Below, piece after piece: positions 53,892-62,764 of a stretch of 64,000 nucleotides of DNA. The DNA comes from JALYZC01 sp963725645 (GTDB taxonomy: Bacteria; Actinomycetota; Thermoleophilia; Solirubrobacterales; Solirubrobacteraceae): NCBI GenBank assembly GCA_963725645.1, contig CAVRZD010000006.1, positions 1 through 64,000 on the forward strand, given 5' to 3'. Position 1 is the stretch's first letter; every line of letters begins with the position of its first letter. The notes under the pieces are model-generated. The model had not been told where the DNA came from and did not search any database. It saw only the letters and a program-made list of their open reading frames with translations. Both the position numbers and the translations under genes were made by a program.

Positions 53892-53966
53892 TCATCCGAA
53901 CCTAACGCGCCGCGGGCGTGTTGCGTACATAGACTCCGCTCGCACACCTCCGGGGGAAGGATCTCG

Positions 53967-55352
53967 ATGTCCCATTGTTCGCTCCGCCGTCTGGCGCCGC
54001 TCGCCACCGCCGCCGCGCTCCTGCTGGTCGCCGTCGCTCCGGCACAGGCCCGCGTCCTCGACGTGACCAAGCGTCGCGTCGTCTTCCCGCACTTCACGAC
54101 CATCCAGCGCGCCGTCAACGCCGCGCGCTCGGGCGACTGGATCGTGATCGACCGGGGCGTGTACCCCGAGAACGTGCTGATCCGCAAGTCCAACCTGCAC
54201 CTGCGCGGGCTGGACCGCAACCGGGTGATCGTCGACGGCCGGCACCGCAGGAACGTCAACGGGATCGAGATCTTCAAGGCCAGCAACGTCTGGGTCGAGA
54301 ACCTCACCGTCCGCAACTTCGACCGCAACAAGCGCGACGGCGAGAACGGCAACCAGATTTGGTGGAACGGCGGCGACGGCTCGGGAAGGATCGGCGCTCG
54401 TGGCTGGTACGGCCAGTACCTGACGACCTACGACACCGGACTGATCGGGGGCTACGGGCTCTTCGCCTCGAACTCCGTCAACGGTTTCCTCAAGCACGTC
54501 TATGCGTCGGGCTTCAACGACTCCGGCCTCTACATCGGGGCGTGCCGGGACTGCAACGCGCTCGTCGACGACGCGCTCGTCGAGCGCAACGGTCTGGGCT
54601 ACTCCGGTACCAACTCGGGCGGCCGCATCACCGTGCGCAATTCGACCTTCCGCAACAACAGCAACGGCGTCGGCCCCAACTCGCTCAACAACGACGACAA
54701 GCCGCCGCCGCAGGACGGAGCCTGCAACTCGGGTTCCAACCGCTCGCCAACCCCGACCTTCAGCTCGACCAACATCGCGCGCTGCACGGTCTTCACCAAC
54801 AACCGGATCGAGAACAACGGCAACCTGACCACCCCGGCCAACGCCACGATCCTGTCGGTGCCATGGGGCAACGGTGTGATCCTGGTCGGCACCTACGCCG
54901 ACCTGGTCCAGAGGAACACGATCCGGGGGAACCCGAACTTCGGGCTGCTGGGCTTCGAGAACCCGGATCCCTTCCCGCCCACGCCGCAGACGGTCTACTT
55001 CCAGCTGACCGGCAACAAGGTCGCCAGCAACCGCTTCTCGAACAACGGGTCGCGGCCCAACGGCGCGGACATCGGCATCGCTGACCTGGGCCCCCCGCCG
55101 AGCGGTCCCGGCTCGCTGAACAACTGCTTCGCCGGCAACTCGTTCTCGACGTCGAGCCCGGCGAACATCGAGGGCACGTGGGGCTGCCAGAACACGACGA
55201 CGCCCGCGCCCGGACCCGGCCTCCTCGGCACGATCCTCACGCTGCAGGGCGAGTCGCAGGCGCGGCACTCGGTTCCGCAACCGGCGCCGGGGCGCCAGCC
55301 GACGATGCCGCGGGCGTGCCGCGGCGCGCCGAGCGCCGGCAACCTGTGCTGA
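53967..55352 (+). CDS. secreted right-handed parallel beta-helix protein
   Basis: 461 residues with a signal peptide (LAPLATAAALLLVAVAPAQA). The repeats are typical: TIQRAVNAARSGDWIVIDRG, GVYPENVLIRKSNLHLRGLD, then NVWVENLTVRNF, RITVRNSTFRNNSNGV, and NRFSNNGSRPNGAD. Such Asn-rich ladders make pectate-lyase-like beta helices that bind or cut polysaccharides outside the cell. Trp/Gly-rich NQIWWNGGDGSGRIGARGWY around residue 130 may be a substrate platform. I see no clear pectate-lyase catalytic cluster, so it may be a binding or structural protein. Confidence 0.85.
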   Translation: MSHCSLRRLAPLATAAALLLVAVAPAQARVLDVTKRRVVFPHFTTIQRAVNAARSGDWIVIDRGVYPENVLIRKSNLHLRGLDRNRVIVDGRHRRNVNGIEIFKASNVWVENLTVRNFDRNKRDGENGNQIWWNGGDGSGRIGARGWYGQYLTTYDTGLIGGYGLFASNSVNGFLKHVYASGFNDSGLYIGACRDCNALVDDALVERNGLGYSGTNSGGRITVRNSTFRNNSNGVGPNSLNNDDKPPPQDGACNSGSNRSPTPTFSSTNIARCTVFTNNRIENNGNLTTPANATILSVPWGNGVILVGTYADLVQRNTIRGNPNFGLLGFENPDPFPPTPQTVYFQLTGNKVASNRFSNNGSRPNGADIGIADLGPPPSGPGSLNNCFAGNSFSTSSPANIEGTWGCQNTTTPAPGPGLLGTILTLQGESQARHSVPQPAPGRQPTMPRACRGAPSAGNLC

Positions 55353-55369
55353 TCCGCTAGACGTGGCGG

Positions 55370-55399
55370 ACCGTGGTGGCGCTGCAGCGCCGCCACGGT
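55370..55399. terminator. hairpin after the beta-helix gene
   Basis: A 30-base near-palindrome, ACCGTGG-T-GGCGCT paired with AGCGCC-G-CCACGGT (one T-G mismatch). It lies between convergent genes; no T-run is visible. Confidence 0.6.
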
Positions 55400-55421
55400 C
55401 GCCCGGGCCTACGGCCCGCCG

Positions 55422-55835
55422 TCAGCCGATCCGGAAGTACTGCTTCTCGCTGCGCGGCTTGTCGCCGCCCTCGAGCTGCGCGCGCGCGTAGTAGTAGCCC
55501 TTCTCGGCGATCGGGATCGCGCCGTCGTAGCGGCCGCTGGACTGGCCGACGAGCTTCTGCGAGGTGACGTCGACGAACTTGCCGCCTGAGCACTGCTTGA
55601 TCTTGACCTTGACCTTCCAGCGGCCGTCGGGCGCGGGCTTGACCTGGCCCGTGAACCGAATCTGCGCGGGCCCGCCGTAGAGGAAGAACGCCGCCTGCTT
55701 GGCGCAGGCCGTGAAGTTCTGGTTCCCGGTCGCGCCGGTGAGCTCGAGGGTGACAGCCTTCTTGGAGGATCCACCGCCGCACCCCGCCACGAGCGGGACG
55801 GCGGCCAGCAGCGCGATCAGCCGGCGGGGGACCAC
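55422..55835 (-). CDS. lipoprotein, 137 aa, unknown function
   Basis: The N-terminus MVPRRLIALLAAVPLVAGC is a lipoprotein signal with lipobox LVAGC. After a Gly/Ser linker there is a beta-strand-rich domain: VTLELTGATGNQNF, AQIRFTGQVKPAPDGRWKVK and GYYYARAQLEGG, with two more cysteines (FTACAK and IKQCSGG). It looks like an Ig- or carbohydrate-binding-like beta sandwich, but no family is identified. GTG 55835 is the start; it is divergent from the GT4 gene with 29 bases between. Confidence 0.75.
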   Translation of the reverse strand: MVPRRLIALLAAVPLVAGCGGGSSKKAVTLELTGATGNQNFTACAKQAAFFLYGGPAQIRFTGQVKPAPDGRWKVKVKIKQCSGGKFVDVTSQKLVGQSSGRYDGAIPIAEKGYYYARAQLEGGDKPRSEKQYFRIG

Positions 55836-55864
55836 GGATTGTGAGCCTATAGGTTGCCCAGGGC

Positions 55865-57067
55865 ATGGTCCCGGCGCTCCCGCACCGCATGCTCTATGCG
55901 GCCTTCGACCGCTTTCCCTCGCGCAAGGGCAGCGCCGTGCACATCGACCGCTTTGCGCGCGCGGGGTTCGAGCGCTTCGGCGGCGGGCTGCTGTACGTGC
56001 TCGGCGGGGAGGGCCTGCCGCCCTACCAGCGCGAGGACGGCGACGTCGAGATCGTCCGCTTCTCGCACGACGAGCCGCACTTCCTGCCGCGCGCGCTGCA
56101 CTACGGTGCGCGGCTCGACGCGCTGCTCGACACGCTCGCGGGCTCGCTGGAGCTGTGCCACTTCCGCGACCCGTGGAGCGGGCTGCCGATCGTGGAGCGG
56201 ACCGGCGCGGGCTACGCGACCGTGTACGAGGTCAACGGGCTCCCCTCGATCGAGCTGCCGTTCCTGTACCCGGCGATCCCGCCGGCGACGCTGGAGCGCG
56301 TGGCCGAGCTCGAGCAGCGCTGCCTCGACCGCGCCGACGCGGTCGTGGTCCCGGCCCACACGATCGCGCGGGCCCTGCGCGCCCGCGGCGTGCCCGAGGA
56401 GCGCCTGCACGTGATCCCCAACGGCGCCGACCTTCCCGCGCCGGTGCCGCCCCCGCCCGACGCGCCCGGCCGCTACCTCCTGTACTTCGGCGCGCTGCAG
56501 CCGTGGCAGGGGGTGGACACCGCCGTGCGCGCGCTCGCGCGGCTGCGGGACCTCGAGGACCTCGAGCTGGTCGTGTGCAGCTCCGTGCACCGCCGCCGCG
56601 CCAAGCCCTACCGCAAGCTGGCCGAGAAGCTCGAGGTCGCCGACCGCGTGCGCTGGCACTTCGCCCTCTCGGAGGAGGAGCTGGCGCCGTGGCGCGAGCA
56701 CGCCGCGCTGTCGCTGGCGCCGCTGCGCGACTGCACCCGCAACACCGCCCAGGGCTGCGCGCCGCTGAAGCTGTTGGAGTCGATGGCGTCGGGGACCCCC
56801 GTGGTGGCCTCCGACCTGCCGGCGGTCCGCGAGCTCGTGACGGACGGCGAGCACGGCCGCCTGGTCCACCCCGACCGCCCGGGCGAGCTCGCGCGCGCGA
56901 TCCGGGTGCTCCTCGACTACCCCGACCGGCTCGCGGCGATCGGCCCGGCGGCGCGGGCGCACGTCGGCGGCCGGTTCACCTGGGCGGCGGCCACCCGCAT
57001 GTTGCAGGATCTCTACAACACGCTGAGCCCAGAACGTGATCGAATGCGCACCGTGAGCGCCACGTGA
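55865..57067 (+). CDS. GT4 glycosyltransferase, first gene of a coupled five-gene operon
   Basis: 400 residues. LYAAFDRFPSRKGSAVHIDR is the acceptor-side start, VYEVNGLPSIELPFLYP and IPNGADLP mark the domain boundary, LLYFGALQPWQGVDTAVRAL is the donor domain, and CAPLKLLESMASGTPVVASD carries the EX7E-like pair as K-LLE-S. It is a retaining transferase acting in the cytoplasm. ATG 55865 was used, though the ATG at 55889 is possible. Its stop overlaps the GTG of the following membrane gene. Confidence 0.9.
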   Translation: MVPALPHRMLYAAFDRFPSRKGSAVHIDRFARAGFERFGGGLLYVLGGEGLPPYQREDGDVEIVRFSHDEPHFLPRALHYGARLDALLDTLAGSLELCHFRDPWSGLPIVERTGAGYATVYEVNGLPSIELPFLYPAIPPATLERVAELEQRCLDRADAVVVPAHTIARALRARGVPEERLHVIPNGADLPAPVPPPPDAPGRYLLYFGALQPWQGVDTAVRALARLRDLEDLELVVCSSVHRRRAKPYRKLAEKLEVADRVRWHFALSEEELAPWREHAALSLAPLRDCTRNTAQGCAPLKLLESMASGTPVVASDLPAVRELVTDGEHGRLVHPDRPGELARAIRVLLDYPDRLAAIGPAARAHVGGRFTWAAATRMLQDLYNTLSPERDRMRTVSAT

Positions 57068-57933
57068 GCAGCTACGGCTCCCTCACCGCCGACCACAAGG
57101 CGGTGGTCCGCGACAAGGTCGTCGAGGGCGACCGCTCGGCCGAGGGGTGGCTGGAGCTGCTGGCCCCGCTGGCCGCGTTCGACGCGGAGACCGACGCCGC
57201 GCGCAGCCGCGCCGGCGGCTGGCTGGCGGCCGTGGTCATCATCGGGCTGATCCTCGCGATCGTCGGCCTCGCGATCGAGCCGATCGCCGGCGCTGCGATC
57301 GCGGTCGCCGCGATCGTCCTCAGCATCGTGCTCTGGAGCGTCTACCGCCGGACGAAGAAGATGGACCTGGCCAACGGGCCGCTCGCCTTCACAGTCCCGC
57401 TGATGCCGATCCTGCGCGAGGACGTCGATCCCGAGGAGCCCGTCCACCTGCGCCTCGACCTCGGCGGCTACCAGACGCACGGCAAGGAGAAGGGCAAGAG
57501 CGAGCCCTACAAGAAGGGCCGGTACTACAAGATCGTCGACACCTACTACGAGGACCCCTGGCTGGCCGGCCACGCGCGCTTTGTCGACGGCACCGACCTG
57601 CAGTTCAACGCCACCGACCAGGTGACCTCGCAGCGCAAGACCAAGAAGAACCCGCGCGGAAAGATCAAGACGAAGACCAAGATCAAGAAGCGGACGACCA
57701 TCCAGCTCGTCGCCGCCTTCCCGGCCAAGAACTACAAGCAGGGCGCGGCGCAGGCGGCCGCGCCCGAGGGCGTGCGCAAGGAGAAGGTCCAGCCCGGCGA
57801 GGCCCGCACCACGGTGCGGCTGGCGAGCGTGGCGAAATTGACTGGCGACGCCGGCGCCGACCCGCGAATGTTCATCGATCTCGTCGCCCGCGCCTACCAG
57901 CAGATCGCGCCGGCGCGGAGGAAGAAGCTGTAG
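57064..57933 (+). CDS. two-helix membrane protein of unknown function, 289 aa
   Basis: GTG 57064 overlaps the preceding stop. About 50 polar residues come first, then two adjacent helices, AAVVIIGLILAIVGLAIEPI and AGAAIAVAAIVLSIVLW, then a 190-residue cytoplasmic domain. This domain is Lys/Tyr-rich (KGRYYKIVDTYYEDPW, then RKTKKNPRGKIKTKTKIKKR), suggesting an anion-binding face, perhaps for phospholipid or nucleotide-sugar. I do not recognise a family. Its position between a GT4 and further glycosyltransferases, with overlapping starts and stops, ties it to glycan work. Confidence 0.75.
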   Translation: MSSYGSLTADHKAVVRDKVVEGDRSAEGWLELLAPLAAFDAETDAARSRAGGWLAAVVIIGLILAIVGLAIEPIAGAAIAVAAIVLSIVLWSVYRRTKKMDLANGPLAFTVPLMPILREDVDPEEPVHLRLDLGGYQTHGKEKGKSEPYKKGRYYKIVDTYYEDPWLAGHARFVDGTDLQFNATDQVTSQRKTKKNPRGKIKTKTKIKKRTTIQLVAAFPAKNYKQGAAQAAAPEGVRKEKVQPGEARTTVRLASVAKLTGDAGADPRMFIDLVARAYQQIAPARRKKL

Positions 57934-58370
57934 TGGAAGCCGCCGCTCCAGCCCCCGGGGCCGGCCTGGACACCTGCGCCTGCAAGCGCGGCTTCTTCAC
58001 CCTGCGCGACTGCGAGAACCCGGCGACGGCGACGTGCGAGATCTGCTCGCGCCGCATCTGCGCCAAGCACCTGGCGCCGCGCGTGGGCGCGAGCGTCTGC
58101 GTCGAGTGTGCGGCCAAGCAGGAGGAGGAGGGCGTGGTGACGCCGCAGGGCGGCAAGCCGTCGGGCAAGCAGCCGGCCGCCCAGCCGATGGAGACCGAGG
58201 ATGACGTGACCTATCAGGCCGCGCGGTACCGCTCGCGCTACTACCGCTCCTACGGCTACGAGCCCATGTGGTGGGGAACGTACGACCCGTACTGGTCGGG
58301 CTACGGGTACCGCTGGTACGACGACCCCTACGACGACGACGATGACGGTGGCGGGTTCGGCGACTCCTAG
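57933..58370 (+). CDS. Cys-rich zinc-finger-like protein with Tyr/Trp/Asp-rich tail, 145 aa
   Basis: GTG 57933 shares a base with the previous stop. Residues 13-60 hold CACKRGFF, ATCEICSRRICAKHLAP and VCVECAAK: eight cysteines and one histidine arranged like a B-box or treble-clef zinc site. The last 50 residues are strikingly aromatic, RSRYYRSYGYEPMWWGTYDP and WSGYGYRWYDD, then a run of Asp and Gly. Such tails often bind partners weakly or phase-separate, but nothing is known here. No family is recognised. The next gene starts inside it (29-base overlap). Confidence 0.75.
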   Translation: MEAAAPAPGAGLDTCACKRGFFTLRDCENPATATCEICSRRICAKHLAPRVGASVCVECAAKQEEEGVVTPQGGKPSGKQPAAQPMETEDDVTYQAARYRSRYYRSYGYEPMWWGTYDPYWSGYGYRWYDDPYDDDDDGGGFGDS

Positions 58371-59553
58371 CCCCGATTCGCCGCGTCCGCTCTGGCTCAC
58401 CGAGACGTATCCGCCCTCCCGCGGGGGCATGGCCCACTCGTGCGACCGGATCGTTCGCGGGCTGCGCGCGGCCGGCGCGGCGGTGGACGTCGTGCACTTC
58501 ATGCCTCGCCCGCGCGGGGGCGACCGCCCGTGGACCGTCGAGGCCCAGGCCGGTGGACGCTACCTCGCCTGCCCGGTCGAGGACGACCCCGCGCACGCGC
58601 TCAACCGCGCCTGGAGCGCGCTTGGCGCCGACGACGCCCGCGACGACATCACCCATGTCGTGGCGTTCGGCGGCTCGCGCCCGTTGGTGGCGGGGCCGGT
58701 GTTCGCGGCCTGGCTCGGCGTGCCGCTGGTCACCCTGATCCGCGGCAACGACTTCGACGCGGCGGTCTTCTCGACCCGGCGCCGGCCGGTCCTCGACGAC
58801 GCGCTGGGCCGCTCTGCGATGGTGTGCGCGGTTTCGCAGGACAAGGTCGAGAAGATCGCGGCGCTGTACCCCGGCGTGCCGGCGCGGCGCATTCCCAATG
58901 GCATCGACCTGGCCGACTGGACGCTTTCGCCGTCCGACCGCGAGCGCGCGGCGGCCTGGCGCGCGACGGAGGTCGCGCCCGGGCGCCGCGTGATCGGGCT
59001 GTTCGGCCAGCTCAAGGCGAAGAAGGGCGGCACCTTCCTGCTCGACGCGCTGCGGCGCTCGGGACGCGCCGACGACCTGCACGTCCTGCTCGCCGGCTGG
59101 CTCGAGCCCGACCTCGAGGAATGGCTGCGGCAGCGCGGCGGCGAGATCGCCTGGACGCACCTCCCGTTCCTCGATCGCTACGAGCTGCTGCCGTGGTTCG
59201 CGGCCTGCGACTGGATCGCGATCCCGTCGTTCTACGACGGCCTCCCCAACGTGCTCGTCGAGGCGGCCGCGCTCGGCATCCCGCTGATCGCCGCGCGCAC
59301 CGGCGGCATGGCCGACGTGCTCGGCGACGGCGATACCGCGCTGCTGTTCGAGCCGGGCGACGTGGCCGGCTGCTGCTGGGCGCTCGAGCGCGCCGTCCGG
59401 GTGGACCCGGCGCCGCTGGGCGACGCCTGCCGGGCGCTGGCCGCGGCGGAGCTCGACGCGCGGCTGGAGACCCGGCGCTACCTCGACGCGCTCGCCGACG
59501 CGGCCGCCACGCCGGCGGCGGTCCGGCCGCTGAGGGCCGCGGACGCGCCGTGA
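58342..59553 (+). CDS. GT4 glycosyltransferase, fourth gene of the operon
   Basis: 403 residues. LWLTETYPPSRGGMAHSCDR is the acceptor-domain start, VTLIRGNDFDAAVF and CAVSQDKVEKIAALYPG precede the domain boundary RIPNGIDLADW, and VIGLFGQLKAKKGGTFLLDA begins the donor domain. IPSFYDGLPNVLVEAAALGI carries the EX7E region. ATG 58342 lies 29 bases inside the preceding gene, in another frame. The GTG of the last gene overlaps its stop. It is a retaining transferase with unknown donor and acceptor. Confidence 0.9.
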   Translation: MTVAGSATPSPDSPRPLWLTETYPPSRGGMAHSCDRIVRGLRAAGAAVDVVHFMPRPRGGDRPWTVEAQAGGRYLACPVEDDPAHALNRAWSALGADDARDDITHVVAFGGSRPLVAGPVFAAWLGVPLVTLIRGNDFDAAVFSTRRRPVLDDALGRSAMVCAVSQDKVEKIAALYPGVPARRIPNGIDLADWTLSPSDRERAAAWRATEVAPGRRVIGLFGQLKAKKGGTFLLDALRRSGRADDLHVLLAGWLEPDLEEWLRQRGGEIAWTHLPFLDRYELLPWFAACDWIAIPSFYDGLPNVLVEAAALGIPLIAARTGGMADVLGDGDTALLFEPGDVAGCCWALERAVRVDPAPLGDACRALAAAELDARLETRRYLDALADAAATPAAVRPLRAADAP

Positions 59554-60398
59554 TCGCGCACTACGCGCTCGGCGGCGGGCTCGGGCACCTCGTCCGCGCC
59601 CACGCGGTGGCCGAGGCGCTCGGGCAGGAGGAGCAGACGGTGCTGCTCACGGCCTCGCCGTTCGCCGGCGACGAGCGCGTCACCGGCGGCCTGCCGGTCG
59701 AGCGCGTTCCCGATTCGCTGGAGCGGGACCCGGCCGCGCTGCGCGGCTGGATCGAGGACCTCGCACCCGACGAGCTCGTCGTGGACGCGTTCCCGGGCGG
59801 GATTCTCGGCGAGCTCTGCGGCTTCGACGCCGCGCCCTGCCGGCACGTCGCCAGGCTGCTGCGCTGGGAGCGCTACGAGCGCCGGCTCGACGGCTCGCTC
59901 CCGCGCTTCGAGGAGACCTTCGTGCTCGAACCGCTCGCCGACGTCCACGCGCGCGCGCTGGAGGGCGCGAGCGACCGGCTCGCCCCGCTCGAGCTTCCCC
60001 CGGCTCCGGCCTCGCCCCGGTTGTCGGCGGTGGATGAGCCGCACTGGCTCGTCGTCCACGCCGGTCCCGAGGAGGAGGTCGCGGAGCTTGTCCTCTACGC
60101 GCGCGACCGGATGGCCGCCGAGGGCGCGACCGCCCGTCTCGTCGTGATCTCCCCGGTCCGGCCCCCGGCGCTGCCGGCCGGGGCGTGGTGGCTCGATGCC
60201 CATCCCGCCGTGCCCTACTTCGCGGCCGCCGAGCGCATCGTCACGGCCGCGGGGTTCAACGCCATGCGCGAGGGGGCGCCGTACGCCTCCAAGCACCATC
60301 CCGTGCCGCTCCCGCGGCCGCTCGACGACCAGTACACGCGCGCGGCCCGGGCGCAGGGTGTCCGCGGCCAGCTCGCCCGAGCGCTGACGCAGGCGTAG
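59550..60398 (+). CDS. GT28/MurG-like glycosyltransferase, 282 aa, last gene of the operon
   Basis: GTG 59550 overlaps the GT4 stop. MIAHYALGGGLGHLVRAHAV is the Gly-rich start seen in MurG and related inverting transferases. The donor half has WLVVHAGPEEEVAELVLYAR and ERIVTAAGFNAMREGAPYAS, then PLPRPLDDQYTRA, matching the conserved GFN and late DDQ segments of MurG-like proteins. It is shorter than MurG (about 350-360 residues). Donor and acceptor unknown. Confidence 0.82.
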   Translation: MIAHYALGGGLGHLVRAHAVAEALGQEEQTVLLTASPFAGDERVTGGLPVERVPDSLERDPAALRGWIEDLAPDELVVDAFPGGILGELCGFDAAPCRHVARLLRWERYERRLDGSLPRFEETFVLEPLADVHARALEGASDRLAPLELPPAPASPRLSAVDEPHWLVVHAGPEEEVAELVLYARDRMAAEGATARLVVISPVRPPALPAGAWWLDAHPAVPYFAAAERIVTAAGFNAMREGAPYASKHHPVPLPRPLDDQYTRAARAQGVRGQLARALTQA

Positions 60399-60402
60399 CC
60401 GC

Positions 60403-60537
60403 GACAGCGGCCAGGGGTTCGAGGCGGTCATGTCGGCGGTGTGCGCGTTCCGCCAGGGGAAGGTCGTGCAGATCCGGTGGTTCTGGGACCGCGCCGACGC
60501 GCTCGCTGCCGTCGGCCGGGCGGCTGACTGGCTAGCG
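60403..60537 (+). pseudogene. SnoaL-like C-terminal remnant
   Basis: After an in-frame stop at 60385-60387, the frame reads SGQGFEAVMSAVCAFRQGKV, VQIRWFWDRADALAAVG. This is the last strand and helix of a SnoaL/ketosteroid-isomerase-like fold (GKV-x-x-x-x-x-F-D pattern). The first two thirds of the protein are missing, no start codon fits, and it runs into the end of the convergent DUF6159-like gene. It is best read as a gene fragment. Confidence 0.5.
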
Positions 60538-61392
60538 CCCGAGCAGCCCGCGGCGCTTCTTGGGCCCGAACGCGCCCGCCAGCAACTCCGGCTCGAACCC
60601 GCCGACGGCATGGTCCTGCGTGGCGAACTCGAACAGCGCCACGCGGAAGATCGACTGGAGCGTGTTCGCGATCACGACGCCCACCAGCAGGACGACCGCC
60701 GCGACGCCGATCAGCAGCCCGCCCGCGGCCGGGGCCGAGTCGACGAGCGCGACGCCGCCCGCGCCGATCGCGATCGCGGGGAGCATCACGATCAGGAACA
60801 CCACGCCGGACACGGACACCGTGCCGACGACGCCCTCGCCCCAGCGCGCCTTGAGCACCGAGACGGAGCGCTTGAACGCGTCCCGCGGGCCGGCGCCCTC
60901 GAGCGCCAGTATGGGAACGACGAAGAACGTGGCGGCGGCCCAGGCGAAATCGAGCAGGCCGGCGAAGATCTGGCCGAGGAGGTTGTCGCTGAGCGCCTCC
61001 CGGATCGCGGTGAGCACGAGCCCGACGGTCGCCTGCACGATCGCCCACTGGGTGATCACGCCGACGCGCTGCCGGGCGACCGCGAAGCCGTCGTTCATCG
61101 TCGTGTCCTGCCCGGAGAGCGACTTCGACGCCGCGGCGGCGAGCGCCGTGTTGAAGAACACGGCGATCCAGGTCAGCACGAACGCGCCGATGACGGCGGC
61201 GACGACGATCACGACCTCCGAGGAGCCGGACGACGAGTAGATCGCGGCGGCGGGACCGAAGATGAGCGCCGCGGCGCCGATGGTGGCGAGCCCCGACACG
61301 ACCGGGAACCAGGCGAGCGAGCGATCCGCGCGCAGCACCGCCCACGAGCGCTTCGCCAGGGCCCAGCCTCTCGAGATGCGTCCACCCTGCAT
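60532..61392 (-). CDS. DUF6159-like integral membrane protein
   Basis: 286 residues with six or so helices. Features are SRGWALAKRSWAVLRADRSL at the start, FVLTWIAVFFNTALAAAASK, then the cytoplasmic segment ALEGAGPRDAFKRSVSVLKA, and a closing IFRVALFEFATQDHAVGGFE. This layout is that of the DUF6159/YciC-like membrane group of actinobacteria, of unknown function. The start is ATG 61392. It is divergent from the patatin-like gene, and the intervening 214 bases hold no clear gene. Confidence 0.8.
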   Translation of the reverse strand: MQGGRISRGWALAKRSWAVLRADRSLAWFPVVSGLATIGAAALIFGPAAAIYSSSGSSEVVIVVAAVIGAFVLTWIAVFFNTALAAAASKSLSGQDTTMNDGFAVARQRVGVITQWAIVQATVGLVLTAIREALSDNLLGQIFAGLLDFAWAAATFFVVPILALEGAGPRDAFKRSVSVLKARWGEGVVGTVSVSGVVFLIVMLPAIAIGAGGVALVDSAPAAGGLLIGVAAVVLLVGVVIANTLQSIFRVALFEFATQDHAVGGFEPELLAGAFGPKKRRGLLGR

Positions 61393-61606
61393 GCCGGCTC
61401 CTTTCCTCGACGGGGAGATCCTACGCGGCGGTCCCGACCGTCAGCCGTCGCAGCGCCCCGGCCTCGTGCATCGCCAGCGCGGTCGCGCGCGTCGCCATCC
61501 TTCCCTCGGCGTATCGGCGCCCGACGCCCGTGGCTGTAGGCGGGGCGACCCGGCTTTTGCGGGTCAGGTGGTCCCAGCGGTGACCAGGCACTACGATGCC
61601 GCGCGC

Positions 61607-62728
61607 ATGGCTCCGCTGGACGGCCTGGACCTGTACGCGCTCAAGCGGCGCTTCGCGCAGGCGAACGAGTGGATCGACGCGGCCGGCGCGCTGCGCGACC
61701 TGCGGTTCCTCTCGCACGCCCGGCGGGCGCTGCTGCCGCTGCCGCTGGTGGACCGCCACGACGAGGGCCCGGTCGACGGCGACGCCGTGTTCCCGCCCTT
61801 CCAATCTCGCCCCGCGCCCGGGCTGGCCGGCAAGCGCGTGGCGGTCGTCGGCTCGGGCGGCGGCGGCGCCTGCGTGGCCGTCGTCGGCGTGGCGCGCGCG
61901 TTCGAGGAGGCGGGATTGCAGCCGCAGCTGATCACGGCCTGCTCGGGCAGCGCGATCTGGGGCTCGATGTGGGCGGCCGGGATGAGCGCCGCCGAGATGG
62001 CGTCCTTCTCGCTCGGCTGGCGCCCCGAGGACTATCTCGACGTGCAGTGGTCGCGGCTGCCGGCGTTCCTCGTCTCGGCGCTGCGCGGCTTCAGCGGCCT
62101 CGCCAAAGGCGAGGCGATCGAGCGGCTGGTCGAGGGACGGCTCGACGGGCTGACCGCGGGGGAGACGGAGATCCCGCTCGAGACCGTCGTCTACAACCTC
62201 GACCGCGGCGTGGTCGAGTACTTCGGGACAACGCTGACGCCGGACGTGCGTATCAGCGAGCTGATGCGGATCGCGATCGCACTGCCGCTGTTCATCGAGG
62301 CCGTGCGCGTGCACGACCACCTGTACGTGGACGGCGGCGTCGTCGAGCTGTTCCCGGCGCGCCCGGTGATCGACGACGGGGGCTTCGACGAGGTGTTCGG
62401 CCTGAACTTCATGCTCCCGCACGGGTTCGAGCCCGAGGAGATCACGGGCTGGGACTCGCGGGCGATGGGCCTGATGACGGCCAGCCGGCAGATCCAGCAG
62501 GGTGCATTCCTCGAGCTCGCGCGGCGCCAGCGCGACGAGCTCGGGGAGAAGCTGACCCTGCTGACCCCGGTCGACCCGGCGCTGTTGCACGGCGTGTCGT
62601 TCTACGACCTGTTCATCGACCGGTCCCGGTGGCCCGAGATGATGCGCGCCGGCTACGACGCCGCGAGCGCGGCGCTGGATCGCTGGCGCTCCGAGGCCGG
62701 TCGTGCCGCGGCGTACGACGCGCGTTAG
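61607..62728 (+). CDS. patatin-like phospholipase
   Basis: 373 residues. The Gly-rich oxyanion segment is VAVVGSGGGGACVAVVGVAR, the nucleophile region ITACSGSAIWGSMWAAGMSA (a serine in a relaxed G/A-x-S-x-G setting), and the catalytic Asp is in LYVDGGVVELFP. This Ser-Asp dyad defines patatins, which hydrolyse acyl chains from lipids. Before this core is a lead of about 75 residues. No signal peptide; it probably acts on membrane lipids from inside. ATG 61607 was chosen. The ABM-like gene follows after 36 bases. Confidence 0.88.
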   Translation: MAPLDGLDLYALKRRFAQANEWIDAAGALRDLRFLSHARRALLPLPLVDRHDEGPVDGDAVFPPFQSRPAPGLAGKRVAVVGSGGGGACVAVVGVARAFEEAGLQPQLITACSGSAIWGSMWAAGMSAAEMASFSLGWRPEDYLDVQWSRLPAFLVSALRGFSGLAKGEAIERLVEGRLDGLTAGETEIPLETVVYNLDRGVVEYFGTTLTPDVRISELMRIAIALPLFIEAVRVHDHLYVDGGVVELFPARPVIDDGGFDEVFGLNFMLPHGFEPEEITGWDSRAMGLMTASRQIQQGAFLELARRQRDELGEKLTLLTPVDPALLHGVSFYDLFIDRSRWPEMMRAGYDAASAALDRWRSEAGRAAAYDAR

Positions 62729-62764
62729 GGTCGGCGGCACGAGCAAGCGGAATGGGAGGGAGAG

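Noticed and set aside
61393..61606. Short peptide on the minus strand upstream of the DUF6159-like gene
   Set aside because: Only about 25 codons, no ribosome-binding site and no known family. The stretch otherwise shows nothing I can support.
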